Notes: generated from the letters alone by a model not told the origin. 48,750 bases of DNA from Clostridia bacterium (GCA_017520705.1 JAFXFF010000020.1:1-48750), one strand, 5' to 3'; counted from the stretch's first letter, positions 33,474 to 42,907 are shown. Made by a program: numbers and translations.

Positions 33474-35573
33474 TTATCCCAATTCCACGGGGAAACCGGT
33501 GAGGTACTGCTGGAGCAGTCCCAGGTCGCGGTTATTGACCCTGCCGTCGTTCGTGACGTCGCAGGCGGCCAGGTTGACGGTCACGGGGAAACTGCTGAGG
33601 TACTGCTGGAGCAGTCCCAGGTCGCGGTTGTTGATTTTGCCGTCGTCGTTGATATCGCCATATCGGATGGTGGGCAGCATCCGTTCCTCGCCACAGTAGT
33701 TGCAGTCGGGATCCTTGTCGTCGTCATAGGTGTGGGCCACGTCGATGAGCCGCTCCTCACCGCAGAAGAGGCAGAAGCGTCCGCAGGGATGGACAAACTC
33801 GTGGTGGCACACCTTGTCCACGTAGCCGCAGGTATCGCAGGTCTTTCCGTCCTGCTTGTAGGTGTGGGGGGTTACCGCATCCACCGCCCCGCAATGGCTG
33901 CATTGGTTAGCGTGGTGGGTGTCGTCGTTCCACATCCCGGAAAAATCGTGCTCTAAAGGAGGGAGATATTCACGGGGGACGATATCCATGCCGCAGGCGG
34001 AGCAGTAGGAGCTCGCAGTCCAGCCGCCCTTCATGCAGGTGGGCGCTTCCGCGGGGATCTCCGTCACCTGATGTCCCGTGGCGGGGATGGTCTCGATCTC
34101 CACTTCACCGCAGTAAACGCAGGTGTGGGTCTTCTGTCCGCTTTCGGTGCAGGTGGGGGCGATGATCTGAGTCTCAAAGACGTGGTTGCAGATCCCCTGC
34201 GCGTAGCCGCAGGTGTCGCAGGCTGTGCCGTCCAGCTCATAGGTGTGCTTGCCGTGTTCGATGGTCAGCCCACAGCGGGTGCAGGGGCGCCCGTGATGGG
34301 TGCTATCGTGGGTCAATTCTCCAAAGCTGTGCCCCAGAGCAGGGGAAATCTCCTTGGTGGTGTAGCCGCATTGGGCACACTGCTGGGTGACCGAGCCCTT
34401 GTCGGCGCAGGTGGCAGCTACCTTCTCGGTGGTGAACGTATGAGGGTGGTCGATCTCCAGATAGACGACCAATCCCTGTCCCAATATACCCACGCTGACG
34501 GAATAGGGATAGAAGCCGCCCGTCATTTGGTGGACGATATCGTTCAAATTCTCAAAGATCAGCATCGCTCCGTCTTGGTAGTCTTCGCCCGTGTAGTACA
34601 CCTGGGGAGGATAATTATTTTTGAATGCTTCCGCCAGTGCGGTCACGTCCACTGGGCGATCGGGATCCAGAATCAGACCGTTCCTTACATAGTAGTTGGC
34701 GGCGGTTGCCGTGGTTTTGGGCAGGTACTGTGCAAACTCCTCGGCAATGTGATCTTTGGATATCTGATCGTAGGTGACGTTGAGATGGGTGTAGTAGAGG
34801 CTTCCGCCGTCGTCGTTCTGGTCGTCCCAGGTCACGTCGGTGTAGTACCACTCGCCGTCCAGTTGCACCAGATTCCAGGCGTGACCGCCCCAGCCGGTGC
34901 CGTTATCCGCTATGCCGGACACGTAGAAGCAGGGGATACCCACCTTCTGCATCAGCATCTGATAGCCGCGGGCATAGCCTGCGCACACCGATTCACCGTA
35001 CACCAGCGAGCTGATGACGGTTTGGTTGTAGTCACTGTCCAGATCGTACACCACGGCCTCGCACAGGCGATCGTGGAGGATAAGGCTCTTTTCGTAGTCG
35101 CTCTTGCCCTCCAGTCCGGCGGTCAGCTCCTGTGCCCGCTGCTCGGTGGCGAGGGTATAGGCCAGCCACTCTGCGGGATAGTAGGGATGAAATTCGGTGG
35201 TCACACCATCGTATCCCATATAGCTGACGGAGTAGGCATAGTAGAAATCGGGGCGGTCGGCGCGGAGCAAACCGATCACCAGCTGAGCCTCGTCGTAGCT
35301 GATTTCATAGGTGCGGTGGGCAATATCGATGACCTCCAGCTGCTGTGCGATGCCTTCCGCCAGCCTGTCATAGGCATAGCATAGGGCTTTGCCGTTGGGC
35401 ATCCCGGCCAAAATCGAGCGGCCGAAATAAAACTTTTGGAGCTCTCTCGCCGCAGGTTGGGATGGTTCTGCCACCATCTTTGGCGCCTCGGCAGAGACGA
35501 CCACAGGCGCCCATAGGGTGAGCGCCAGCCCCAACACGGCCAGCAGAGCCGTTAGCTTACGCGTCGTTTTCAC
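33474..35573 (-). CDS. Secreted transglutaminase-like protein with CxxC modules and dockerin
   Basis: This 699-aa secreted protein has a signal peptide (1-28, ending VVVSAEA). A transglutaminase-like domain over ~60-255 carries the triad Cys197 (GESVCAGYARG), His231 (GGHAWN) and Asp246 (YYTDVTWD). A CxxC-rich region over ~385-630 follows with about ten modules such as CAQCGYT, CTRCGLT, CVYCGEV and CDTCGYA, likely metal-binding or disulfide-linked. It ends in a type I dockerin over ~635-699 with two calcium-loop repeats (DINDDGKINNRDLGLLQQYL; DVTNDGRVNNRDLGLLQQYL). It uses a GTG start after AAAGGAGG. Dockerins plug into cohesins, but no cohesin gene is in this window. It may cross-link or cleave proteins at the cell surface or on a cellulosome-like scaffold. 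Confidence 0.85.
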   Translation of the reverse strand: MKTTRKLTALLAVLGLALTLWAPVVVSAEAPKMVAEPSQPAARELQKFYFGRSILAGMPNGKALCYAYDRLAEGIAQQLEVIDIAHRTYEISYDEAQLVIGLLRADRPDFYYAYSVSYMGYDGVTTEFHPYYPAEWLAYTLATEQRAQELTAGLEGKSDYEKSLILHDRLCEAVVYDLDSDYNQTVISSLVYGESVCAGYARGYQMLMQKVGIPCFYVSGIADNGTGWGGHAWNLVQLDGEWYYTDVTWDDQNDDGGSLYYTHLNVTYDQISKDHIAEEFAQYLPKTTATAANYYVRNGLILDPDRPVDVTALAEAFKNNYPPQVYYTGEDYQDGAMLIFENLNDIVHQMTGGFYPYSVSVGILGQGLVVYLEIDHPHTFTTEKVAATCADKGSVTQQCAQCGYTTKEISPALGHSFGELTHDSTHHGRPCTRCGLTIEHGKHTYELDGTACDTCGYAQGICNHVFETQIIAPTCTESGQKTHTCVYCGEVEIETIPATGHQVTEIPAEAPTCMKGGWTASSYCSACGMDIVPREYLPPLEHDFSGMWNDDTHHANQCSHCGAVDAVTPHTYKQDGKTCDTCGYVDKVCHHEFVHPCGRFCLFCGEERLIDVAHTYDDDKDPDCNYCGEERMLPTIRYGDINDDGKINNRDLGLLQQYLSSFPVTVNLAACDVTNDGRVNNRDLGLLQQYLTGFPVELG

Positions 35574-35605
35574 ATAAAACGCCTCCTTTAATTGATGTTA
35601 CTTTC

Positions 35606-35634
35606 ATTGTATCCCTTCCTGCTTTTTTTGTCAA
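35606..35634 (-). promoter_or_regulatory. Promoter of the dockerin transglutaminase gene
   Basis: On the minus strand TTGACA (35629-35634), 17 bp, TACAAT (35606-35611): near consensus, unlike the neighbouring GH promoters. Confidence 0.78.
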
Positions 35635-35702
35635 GTTGCAGCCAAATGAGCGGCAGGGAATGATTGGAAATCAAAATAACACCAAAACTGTCAAAAAAGA
35701 GC

Positions 35703-35731
35703 AAGACAAAAGTCAAATAATGCCGTATAGT
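35703..35731 (+). promoter_or_regulatory. Candidate promoter of A2
   Basis: AAGACA (35703-35708), 17 bp, TATAGT (35726-35731). The core GTCAAATAATGCCGTATA resembles GTCAATATACTGCCGTATA in the GRE operon promoter region. Confidence 0.5.
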
Positions 35732-35765
35732 TTAAAGTGACATCATAGCGAAAGGACGGTTTTCT

Positions 35766-38700
35766 ATGCGTATGAAACGATTGCTCACTTTGTTGTGCGC
35801 TCTGGCGATGCTGCTGGCGCTGATTCCTGCGGGTGCGGTATCCGTCTCGGCGGGCAAGGTGCTGAAGCACCGCTCCGAGACCACCCTGCTGGAGAAGATC
35901 CTGGAGCGTGACGGCTTTATCGAGGGTATCTGGTACCCTTGGTTTACCCACACCTATTTGGGCTGCGGCCTCACCTCTAACGAGCTGGCCGCCCAGTGGC
36001 TCAACGGCTGGTCCGGCGTCACCAACTGCTGGTACGATTTCAGCAAGGTGGGTATTGACGAGTACGGCGCCGACAAGATCTATCAGGAGATCTACAATCT
36101 CAAGTCCCTGGGCTACAATCTGTTGGGCTATGAGGGCTCCATTTACGGCGAAGGCGTCATCTACGACAATACCGGCGACGTCATCGGCATCAAGCAGGAG
36201 TATCTGTTTAACGTCCGCCGTTTCCTGGATATGTGCCGTGCCATCGGTATGCCGATTCTGTGGACGGTCACCTGCCACACCTCCTCGGTCAATCATTATT
36301 ACACCAACGGCAAGGCCTTCTCGGATATGGCCACCCGCTTCTACGCCGACAAGACGGTGGCGGATCACTATGCCGAGCGGTTCGTCAAGCCCTTGGCCAA
36401 GGTGCTGGCCGAGTACCCCGACGTGGTGGCTATGGTCGCCGTCACCTCCGAGGCGGAGAATGAGATCAACGACTCGCAGGTGGGCAACCAGTTCGGCAGC
36501 GACCGCGACCTGTACGGCGTGGACCAGGAGCATATGCTGTATTTTGTCAACGCGGTTAACGAGGCGGTCAAGGCGAATTTCCCTGCCGTGCCCCGCACCA
36601 TCTGCTGCCAGCTAAGTGATATGTCTATGTATTCCGGCGTGGATTTCGATATGCTGGGCGACCAGAACTACAACTCGGCGGGCCACAGCGGCGTTGTAGA
36701 GAGCTTCCGTTCTCCCGTGCCCATGTTCGTGTCCGAGTTCGGTCTGGGCGATAATCTGACCTATAAGGACGACGAGCTGACCCGCCTGCAGCTCACCTTC
36801 CGCAACAATTTCCGCAAGGAGGGCTTCAAGGGCTGTATGATGTGGTGCTGGAGTCCCAATTCCACCTCCGGCAGCGCCTACGACCTACTGAAGAAGGGCG
36901 CCAAGAACGTCACCGATTTCCGCTCCACCGCCTACGATCTGTATTATTACATCGAGGAGCAGCGGGATAGCTACCGCGGCGACAAGACGGTGCTGGACAC
37001 TCCTCAGTTGTTCTATCAGACCGGCAACGGTCTGGTGGAGTGGATCATGCCCCGTCAGGCAACCAAGATGGATTTTCTCCGTTCCGACGACGGCGGCAAG
37101 ACCTGGGTCAAGGAGCTGGATAACGTCGACCCTTCTAAGTACGTGATGTTCGGTCATAAGGGACAGTACCTCAGTGAGACCACACCCACCGCCGACACGG
37201 TGTACAAGGTTGTGGTCCGCGACGGCAAGGGGAATGAGAGATCCTCTCAGGTTTCCAACAAGTTCGGTGACCGCGATAAGTTTCATACGCAATACAGCGG
37301 CGCCAACGAGGAGAAAAAATACAATCTGAGCAACTATCCCCTGAATTTGGACAAGGTCAACACCTCCGGTGCCATCATCCTGTCGGAGGTCAGCGTGGCG
37401 CAGGGCTATCCCTCCTCCGCCTCCGTCAATCTGATCAAGGACGGCAGCTTCGAGAACGGCTCCTGCGGCTTTACCGCCTCCGACCTGCTGAAGGTGGTGG
37501 AGGATAAGACCGCTCCCGAGGGCGGCAAGAGCTTGTATTTCGACACCTCCGCCACCACCAGGGCGGACTGGCACATCATCTGGGTGGATGTGCAGAAGAA
37601 TACCGATTACATCTTCTCTGCCTGGGTCAAGGGTGCGCATTTGGCAAAGGATAACCGTGGCTGGGCTACCGTGGGCGTGGTGGACTCCGCCACCAATCGC
37701 TTTATGCCGTATAACGGCAAGCTTCCCTTCTACACCCAGTCCAAACAGATCGTTCCCCCCGGCTGGGACAATTCCTGGCACCTGCGTTCTGTGGGCTTCA
37801 ACAGCGGCAGCCGCACCAAGGTGGGCATCGCCCTCTACGGCTGTTCCTCCAAGATGTGGGTGGACGGCTTAGCCCTGTTCAAGAATGGCGACGGCATCAA
37901 GTACAACAGCGACAATATGTCTCAGATCACCTCCGTCCGCTTTGACGTGGAGCACACCTACTGTGCCGAGAAGAACAGCCTCTTCAAGAGCCCCACCTTT
38001 GACAGCTCCACCTTCTGGCAGAGCGGCAGCGGCTGGAAGAGCGGCTTCCTCTCCATCGCCAATAATAAGTACGAGTACGGCAAATCCCTCAAGTACACCG
38101 CCACCGAGCAGCCCGTGGGCCAGCACTACCTCAAGTGGGTGGAGGTGGAGCCCAATACCTGGTACACCTTCTCGGTGGATATGAAGATCCTTAAGAGCGG
38201 CGAGGGACGCCTCATCCTGCTGGACGGCAAGAACCGCAACCCCGCCGAGATCGTCTCGGTGGAGTTTGACGGCGACAGCTTCGGTGACGATTGGTTCACC
38301 ACCTACTTCCGCCTGAATACCGGCGTGTTCACCAAGATCGCCGTGGGCGTGGTGGACGGCGGCGGCTCCGCCCTGATCGACAATCTGCGTCTGTTCAAGA
38401 CCGCCGACGGCATCGAGGGCGACGACACCTACAAGGATCCCGGCACCGGCAGCACGGTGGTACCTCCTACCGCCACCGCCAAGCCCACCACTAAGCCCAC
38501 CACCAAGCCTACTTCCCGTCCCACCGGCACGGGCAGCACCTCCGCTGTGGCGGATCCCACCGATACCACCACGCTGCCCTCTGACGCGGTGACCGATCCC
38601 ACCGATCCTCAGCCCACCGATCCCGTGGCTCCCTCCGAGCCCGCCGCCACCGACCCCACCGCCCCTGCGGGGGAGGATGCGGCGGATACCGATGGCGACG

Positions 38701-38819
38701 CAAAATCCAAGGGTGAAAAAACGCCTTGGCTGGTCATCGGCATCGTCATCGGTGCCGTGGTACTGATTGGCGGTGGCATCGCCCTCTTCCTCTTCTTGCG
38801 CAAGAAGAAGGCGGAGTAA
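35766..38819 (+). CDS. Surface GH-A-like glycosidase paralog A2
   Basis: This 1017-aa protein is the second subtype A member (HTYLGCGL marker). The barrel has Glu229 in VTSEAENEIND, where the usual ADEP context is SEA, and Glu324 in VSEFG instead of TEYN. The active-site surroundings differ most from the other five, so its substrate or activity may differ. The domain order is otherwise the same: Fn3-like (EWIMPRQATK), two jelly-roll domains, a linker with TTKPTTKPTSRPTG, a transmembrane helix and the RKKKAE tail. The ribosome binding site is AAAGGACGG. It is separated from A1 by four genes, a sign of segmental duplication. Confidence 0.82.
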   Translation: MRMKRLLTLLCALAMLLALIPAGAVSVSAGKVLKHRSETTLLEKILERDGFIEGIWYPWFTHTYLGCGLTSNELAAQWLNGWSGVTNCWYDFSKVGIDEYGADKIYQEIYNLKSLGYNLLGYEGSIYGEGVIYDNTGDVIGIKQEYLFNVRRFLDMCRAIGMPILWTVTCHTSSVNHYYTNGKAFSDMATRFYADKTVADHYAERFVKPLAKVLAEYPDVVAMVAVTSEAENEINDSQVGNQFGSDRDLYGVDQEHMLYFVNAVNEAVKANFPAVPRTICCQLSDMSMYSGVDFDMLGDQNYNSAGHSGVVESFRSPVPMFVSEFGLGDNLTYKDDELTRLQLTFRNNFRKEGFKGCMMWCWSPNSTSGSAYDLLKKGAKNVTDFRSTAYDLYYYIEEQRDSYRGDKTVLDTPQLFYQTGNGLVEWIMPRQATKMDFLRSDDGGKTWVKELDNVDPSKYVMFGHKGQYLSETTPTADTVYKVVVRDGKGNERSSQVSNKFGDRDKFHTQYSGANEEKKYNLSNYPLNLDKVNTSGAIILSEVSVAQGYPSSASVNLIKDGSFENGSCGFTASDLLKVVEDKTAPEGGKSLYFDTSATTRADWHIIWVDVQKNTDYIFSAWVKGAHLAKDNRGWATVGVVDSATNRFMPYNGKLPFYTQSKQIVPPGWDNSWHLRSVGFNSGSRTKVGIALYGCSSKMWVDGLALFKNGDGIKYNSDNMSQITSVRFDVEHTYCAEKNSLFKSPTFDSSTFWQSGSGWKSGFLSIANNKYEYGKSLKYTATEQPVGQHYLKWVEVEPNTWYTFSVDMKILKSGEGRLILLDGKNRNPAEIVSVEFDGDSFGDDWFTTYFRLNTGVFTKIAVGVVDGGGSALIDNLRLFKTADGIEGDDTYKDPGTGSTVVPPTATAKPTTKPTTKPTSRPTGTGSTSAVADPTDTTTLPSDAVTDPTDPQPTDPVAPSEPAATDPTAPAGEDAADTDGDAKSKGEKTPWLVIGIVIGAVVLIGGGIALFLFLRKKKAE

Positions 38820-38846
38820 TCCCATGATGTGAAACACCGGTAATCG

Positions 38847-38881
38847 AAACGGCGAGTGCCTTGTGCACTCGCCGTTTTTTT
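38847..38881 (+). terminator. Intrinsic terminator after A2
   Basis: AAACGGCGAGTGC / GCACTCGCCGTTT followed by TTTT; the stem matches the one after B2. Confidence 0.83.
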
Positions 38882-38922
38882 AATTTCGTGTTATTTTAAC
38901 ATCTTCCCGTCAATTTTTGGGA

Positions 38923-38951
38923 TAGGCAACGGCAAAAACCCGTGATACAAT
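38923..38951 (+). promoter_or_regulatory. C2 promoter with TAGGCA -35
   Basis: TAGGCA (38923-38928), 17 bp, TACAAT (38946-38951). The flanks align with the C1 promoter. Confidence 0.68.
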
Positions 38952-38990
38952 GAATAAAAAGCCCCATTTTGATGGATGCGGGAGGTAATT

Positions 38991-41948
38991 ATGAAAATCT
39001 TACGTATGCTATTCACCCTGTTGTGTGCCGTGGCGCCGCTGCTGTGTGCCGTGCCCGCCGTCACGGCGGCTAAGGCCCCCGGCGGCGATTTCTCCTATAC
39101 CGACAATAAGAAGCCGATGCTCATCGAGCAGATTTTACAGCGGGACGGTCTCATCGACGGCATTTGGATGCCGTGGTTCGAGGGGATGACCGGTAGCCAC
39201 AGCCTCACCGCCAACGACGTGATGGTGCGCTATTTCGGCGAAAACTGGTCCACCGTGGCGATGGATACTCTGGGTGCGGATCAGGTGTACTATAATATCT
39301 ATAACCTCAAGGCCATGGGTTATAACCTGCTGGGCTACGGCGGTTCGCTGTATGACGAGGGTGTCATCTTGGACGCCAACGGCGACGTGCTGGGGGTCAA
39401 GCAAGAATTTTTGGACAATGCCCGCCGCCTGCTCAATATGTGCCGCGAGATCGGTATGCCGGTGATGTGGACCATCTGCTTCCATTCCTCCTCCTCTCCC
39501 GAGAGCCACGGTATGGATGCCTACAATATTTTTGCTCAAAAATACGCCAATCGCACTGTCGCCGACCACTACGCGGAAAAATTTGTCCGTCCCGTATGTA
39601 AGATGTTGGCGGAGTACCCCGACGTGGTGGCGCTGGTGGCCATCGCCGACGAGCCGGAGAATGAGATCAACGACTCGGAATACGGCAACCACGCCGGCGG
39701 CAACCGCGCCCATTACGGCGTGACCCAAGAGGATATGATCTATTTTATGAGCCGTATCAACGACGTGTGTAAAGAGGAGCTGCCGGGTGTGGCACGCACC
39801 GTGGCCTCCAACGACGTCAACAAGGCGATCTACAACGGCTTCGATTTGGATTTGGTGGGTCACAACCGCTACGACAATAACGCCAACCTCCCCGAGGTGG
39901 AGGATTACAAAGCCGACGCCCCGGTGATTATGACGGAGTACAACATCGGGAGCGACGGTCATTTTGGCGCGGAGGTGTTCACCCAGCGGCTGATTACCTA
40001 TCGCGAGAAGATGATGGACTACGGCTACAAGGGCGGTATCCAGTGGGCGTGGATGCAGGACGGTACCAACGAGCACACCGCCTACTACCTGCTGGACAGC
40101 GTCAGCAAGGACGGCACCCCCAACACCGATTTTATCTCCACCGTGGGCGACCTGCGCCACTATATCGACGATTACCGCGCCGCCTATCGCGGCGAGACGG
40201 TGGTGCTGGATAAGCCGGTGATGTATTGCAATGAGGGCGGCGGTTACGTGGAGTGGATTCCCTCCCGTCAGGCCACCAAAATGGATATTCTCCGCTCCAC
40301 CGACGGCGGCAAGAGTTGGGCCTACGTTCTCAAGGACGTCAACCAGGCGGACTACGTAACCAAGAATAAGGGCCGCTACAAGGACACCGCCACCCCCAAC
40401 GCGATGTATAAGGTGGTGGTGCGGGACGGCAAGGGCAACACCGCCGAGAGCGACCCCACCAACGTGGCGGGTGTGGAGAAGAAGTACGTGAAGAAGACCA
40501 CCGTGCTGACGTTGGAGGGTGCCATCGGCATCGCCGCGGATAGCAGCGCGGCAGGCACCTATCACCTCTCCAGCTTTGGCGTGGATTCCAATCGCCCCTA
40601 TAAGGCGGAGGCCAATCGGATTCAAAACGGCAGCTTCGAATCTACCAACGGCGGTCAGTGGAACGTCCGCTCCTTCCTCAGCTCCGCCGTCCGGGTGGTG
40701 ACCGATGCTACCGCCCCCGAGGGGAGTAAGAGCCTCTGCTTCGATACGGCGGGAACCACCGCCGAGCAGTGGTACACCTTCACGGTGCCGGTGGAGAAAA
40801 ACACCGATTACATCTTCTCCGCGTGGATTAAGGGCGCTTATCTCTCCAACAAGAACAGCGGCCACGCTTCCATCGGTGTCGTCGACCCCACCACCGGCAA
40901 GTTTATGATTTACCCCTCCTATCGCACCCGCTCCTCCCGCGCCAATCGCCAGATCTATCCCACCGCCTGGGACGAGGATTGGCATTTACGCGCGGTTTCG
41001 TTCCATTCGGGTTCGTTGACTGAGGTGACGATCGCCCTGTGCGGCGAGAACACCAAAATGTGGGTGGACGGTCTGGCCCTCTACAAGAACGGCGAGGGTA
41101 TCAAGTACGTGGGCGAGCGGATGAAGAGTCAGATGAAGGTCAATCTGGGCGCCGACCCGCTGGTGTGTAAGGATGCTGCCTGCCTGACCCAGAACAACAC
41201 CTTCTCTTCTGGCAGCAAATTCTGGCAGGATGGCGCCGGCTGGCAAAACGGTTTCTTGACCGTCACCGCCGATGATAAGGACCACGGCCAGGTGCTCAAG
41301 TACACCGCCGGCGACGGCTACGGTGTCTTCTACACCAAGTGGATCGACGTCAAGCCGAACACCGCCTATTCCCTCTCTTTTGACATCAAGATTCTCAAGA
41401 GCGGCGCCGGCAAGCTGGTGGTTATGGACGATTATATGGATACCCCCCGTACCATCATCGGCTTTGAGTTTGATCAGGATATCTACGGCGACGACTGGGG
41501 CAACTATTACGTCCAGTTTAACACCGGCAATTTCAGCCGCGTGGGTATCGCCGTCTGCAACAAGGGCGGCGAGGCGCTGCTGGATAACCTGCGGCTGTTC
41601 GAGACCGCCAAGGGGGTCCCCGCCGCGGAGGAGCAACCCACCGATCCCGATGTTTCGGTCGACCCTGATTCCACCACCACGGCAGACTCCACCACCGTCC
41701 CCACCGACGGGGTGACCGACCCCACCGATCCTCAGCCCACCGATCCGGCGGATCCCTCCGAGCCTGCCGTGACCGACCCCACCGCCCCCGTCGTTGACGA
41801 GGAGGATGTGGCGGATACCGATGGCGACGCAAAATCCAAGGGTGAAAAAACGCCTTGGTTGCTCATCGGCATCATCGGTGCCGTGGTGCTTGTCGGCGGC
41901 GGCACCGCTCTGTTCCTCTTCCTGCGTAAGAAGAAAACCCTCACATAA
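38991..41948 (+). CDS. Surface GH-A-like glycosidase paralog C2
   Basis: This 985-aa protein is the near-twin of C1. The ATG at 38991 is used because GGGAGG lies 5 bp upstream; the in-frame ATG at 38976 overlaps that ribosome binding site. The barrel has Glu221 (ADEPENEIND) and Glu316 (MTEYN). The Fn3-like and two jelly-roll domains follow C1 closely (TYPTAWDEDWHLRAVSF-type stretch). The linker is shorter and Asp-rich (PTDPDVSVDPDS), then a transmembrane helix and RKKKTLT. It ends at a terminator shared with the AraC gene on the other strand. Confidence 0.83.
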   Translation: MKILRMLFTLLCAVAPLLCAVPAVTAAKAPGGDFSYTDNKKPMLIEQILQRDGLIDGIWMPWFEGMTGSHSLTANDVMVRYFGENWSTVAMDTLGADQVYYNIYNLKAMGYNLLGYGGSLYDEGVILDANGDVLGVKQEFLDNARRLLNMCREIGMPVMWTICFHSSSSPESHGMDAYNIFAQKYANRTVADHYAEKFVRPVCKMLAEYPDVVALVAIADEPENEINDSEYGNHAGGNRAHYGVTQEDMIYFMSRINDVCKEELPGVARTVASNDVNKAIYNGFDLDLVGHNRYDNNANLPEVEDYKADAPVIMTEYNIGSDGHFGAEVFTQRLITYREKMMDYGYKGGIQWAWMQDGTNEHTAYYLLDSVSKDGTPNTDFISTVGDLRHYIDDYRAAYRGETVVLDKPVMYCNEGGGYVEWIPSRQATKMDILRSTDGGKSWAYVLKDVNQADYVTKNKGRYKDTATPNAMYKVVVRDGKGNTAESDPTNVAGVEKKYVKKTTVLTLEGAIGIAADSSAAGTYHLSSFGVDSNRPYKAEANRIQNGSFESTNGGQWNVRSFLSSAVRVVTDATAPEGSKSLCFDTAGTTAEQWYTFTVPVEKNTDYIFSAWIKGAYLSNKNSGHASIGVVDPTTGKFMIYPSYRTRSSRANRQIYPTAWDEDWHLRAVSFHSGSLTEVTIALCGENTKMWVDGLALYKNGEGIKYVGERMKSQMKVNLGADPLVCKDAACLTQNNTFSSGSKFWQDGAGWQNGFLTVTADDKDHGQVLKYTAGDGYGVFYTKWIDVKPNTAYSLSFDIKILKSGAGKLVVMDDYMDTPRTIIGFEFDQDIYGDDWGNYYVQFNTGNFSRVGIAVCNKGGEALLDNLRLFETAKGVPAAEEQPTDPDVSVDPDSTTTADSTTVPTDGVTDPTDPQPTDPADPSEPAVTDPTAPVVDEEDVADTDGDAKSKGEKTPWLLIGIIGAVVLVGGGTALFLFLRKKKTLT

Positions 41949-41954
41949 GACAGC

Positions 41955-41996
41955 GCGAAAAAACGGCAAGTGACCTGCGTCACTTGCCGTTTTCGC
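41955..41996. terminator. Bidirectional terminator between C2 and the AraC gene
   Basis: GCGAAAAAACGGCAAGTGAC / GTCACTTGCCGTTTTCGC with A and T arms; the core resembles the terminator at 26946-26981. Confidence 0.83.
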
Positions 41997-41999
41997 TTT

Positions 42000-42851
42000 T
42001 TATTCCGCCTGTCCCAGAATGTTCATGGCCGACGCCCGATATTTTCGGGGGGACATGTGGTACTTCTCCTTAAACAGCTTGTTGAAATGGCTGGTGTTTT
42101 GGAATCCCACGTCCAGCATGATGTCAAAGACGGGCGTATCGGTGGTGACCAGCGCCTCCGCCACCCGCTCCAGCCGTATGGCGTTGATGAAGGCGGAGGG
42201 GGTCTGCCCCATATACTTGCGCATGCTGCGGGTCACGTGCTCCTGGGTCTTGCCGGACAGCTCCACCAGACGGGGGATGCCCGCCGCCAGATTGTCGCTT
42301 TGATACATGGCGTCGCAGGCTTTTCGCAGCCAGAAGGGGACGATGTGGGTGTTGCCGCTGCCCACGGTGAACAGCACGATGAGCTCCGCCAGCAGGGTCA
42401 CACCCTCTGCCTCCTGCACCGCCAGCGGCACCCACTTGTTCACATCCCGCAGCCATTTCATCCGTCGCAGCAGCAGGCGGCTCAATTCGTGGGGGAGCAC
42501 CACCTTGTCCATCAGGGGCAGATCCGCCACCTGCGGCGTGCATTTTACAGCCAGCTCCTTGGCTTGTGCGAATTGCTCCTCCCCAAAGGCGAGGTTGAAG
42601 AATTGCACCGTGCCCTTATCCTTGCGCGCGAAGAAATGCTGATCCTCGGGTCGGACAAATACCATCGTGTCGGGAAAGATGGTCTCGCACTCACCGTTGA
42701 TGTGGTGGAGGAGAGGCCCCTCCTCCACCAGAAAGATTTCATAAAAATCGTGATTATGGGGTACGGAGTTTCCCAGCATGTCTGCCATCCGCGTGCGGCG
42801 GGAATGGAATTGCAGCGTGGGGAATACGTCGCTTTTCAGCAGTTGTTTCAT
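42000..42851 (-). CDS. AraC family regulator with cupin sensor
   Basis: This 283-aa protein has an N-terminal cupin (AraC-binding) domain (~20-110; PHNHDFYEIFLVEEG) and a C-terminal double helix-turn-helix (~185-280; SGKTQEHVTRSMRKYMGQTP, then DIMLDVGFQNTSHFNKLFKE), the architecture of sugar-responsive activators. The ATG at 42851 is preferred (GGGTGATG upstream). It is transcribed divergently from the glycyl radical operon across a 112-bp gap, the usual layout for a local regulator, so it is the likely activator of that operon. Confidence 0.87.
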   Translation of the reverse strand: MKQLLKSDVFPTLQFHSRRTRMADMLGNSVPHNHDFYEIFLVEEGPLLHHINGECETIFPDTMVFVRPEDQHFFARKDKGTVQFFNLAFGEEQFAQAKELAVKCTPQVADLPLMDKVVLPHELSRLLLRRMKWLRDVNKWVPLAVQEAEGVTLLAELIVLFTVGSGNTHIVPFWLRKACDAMYQSDNLAAGIPRLVELSGKTQEHVTRSMRKYMGQTPSAFINAIRLERVAEALVTTDTPVFDIMLDVGFQNTSHFNKLFKEKYHMSPRKYRASAMNILGQAE

Positions 42852-42871
42852 AGATGCATCACCCAAATATC

Positions 42872-42900
42872 AACATACCACACAAAAAATCAACAGTCAA
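42872..42900 (-). promoter_or_regulatory. Promoter of the AraC gene
   Basis: On the minus strand TTGACT (42895-42900), 17 bp, TATGTT (42872-42877). Confidence 0.65.
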
Positions 42901-42907
42901 GGAGAAA

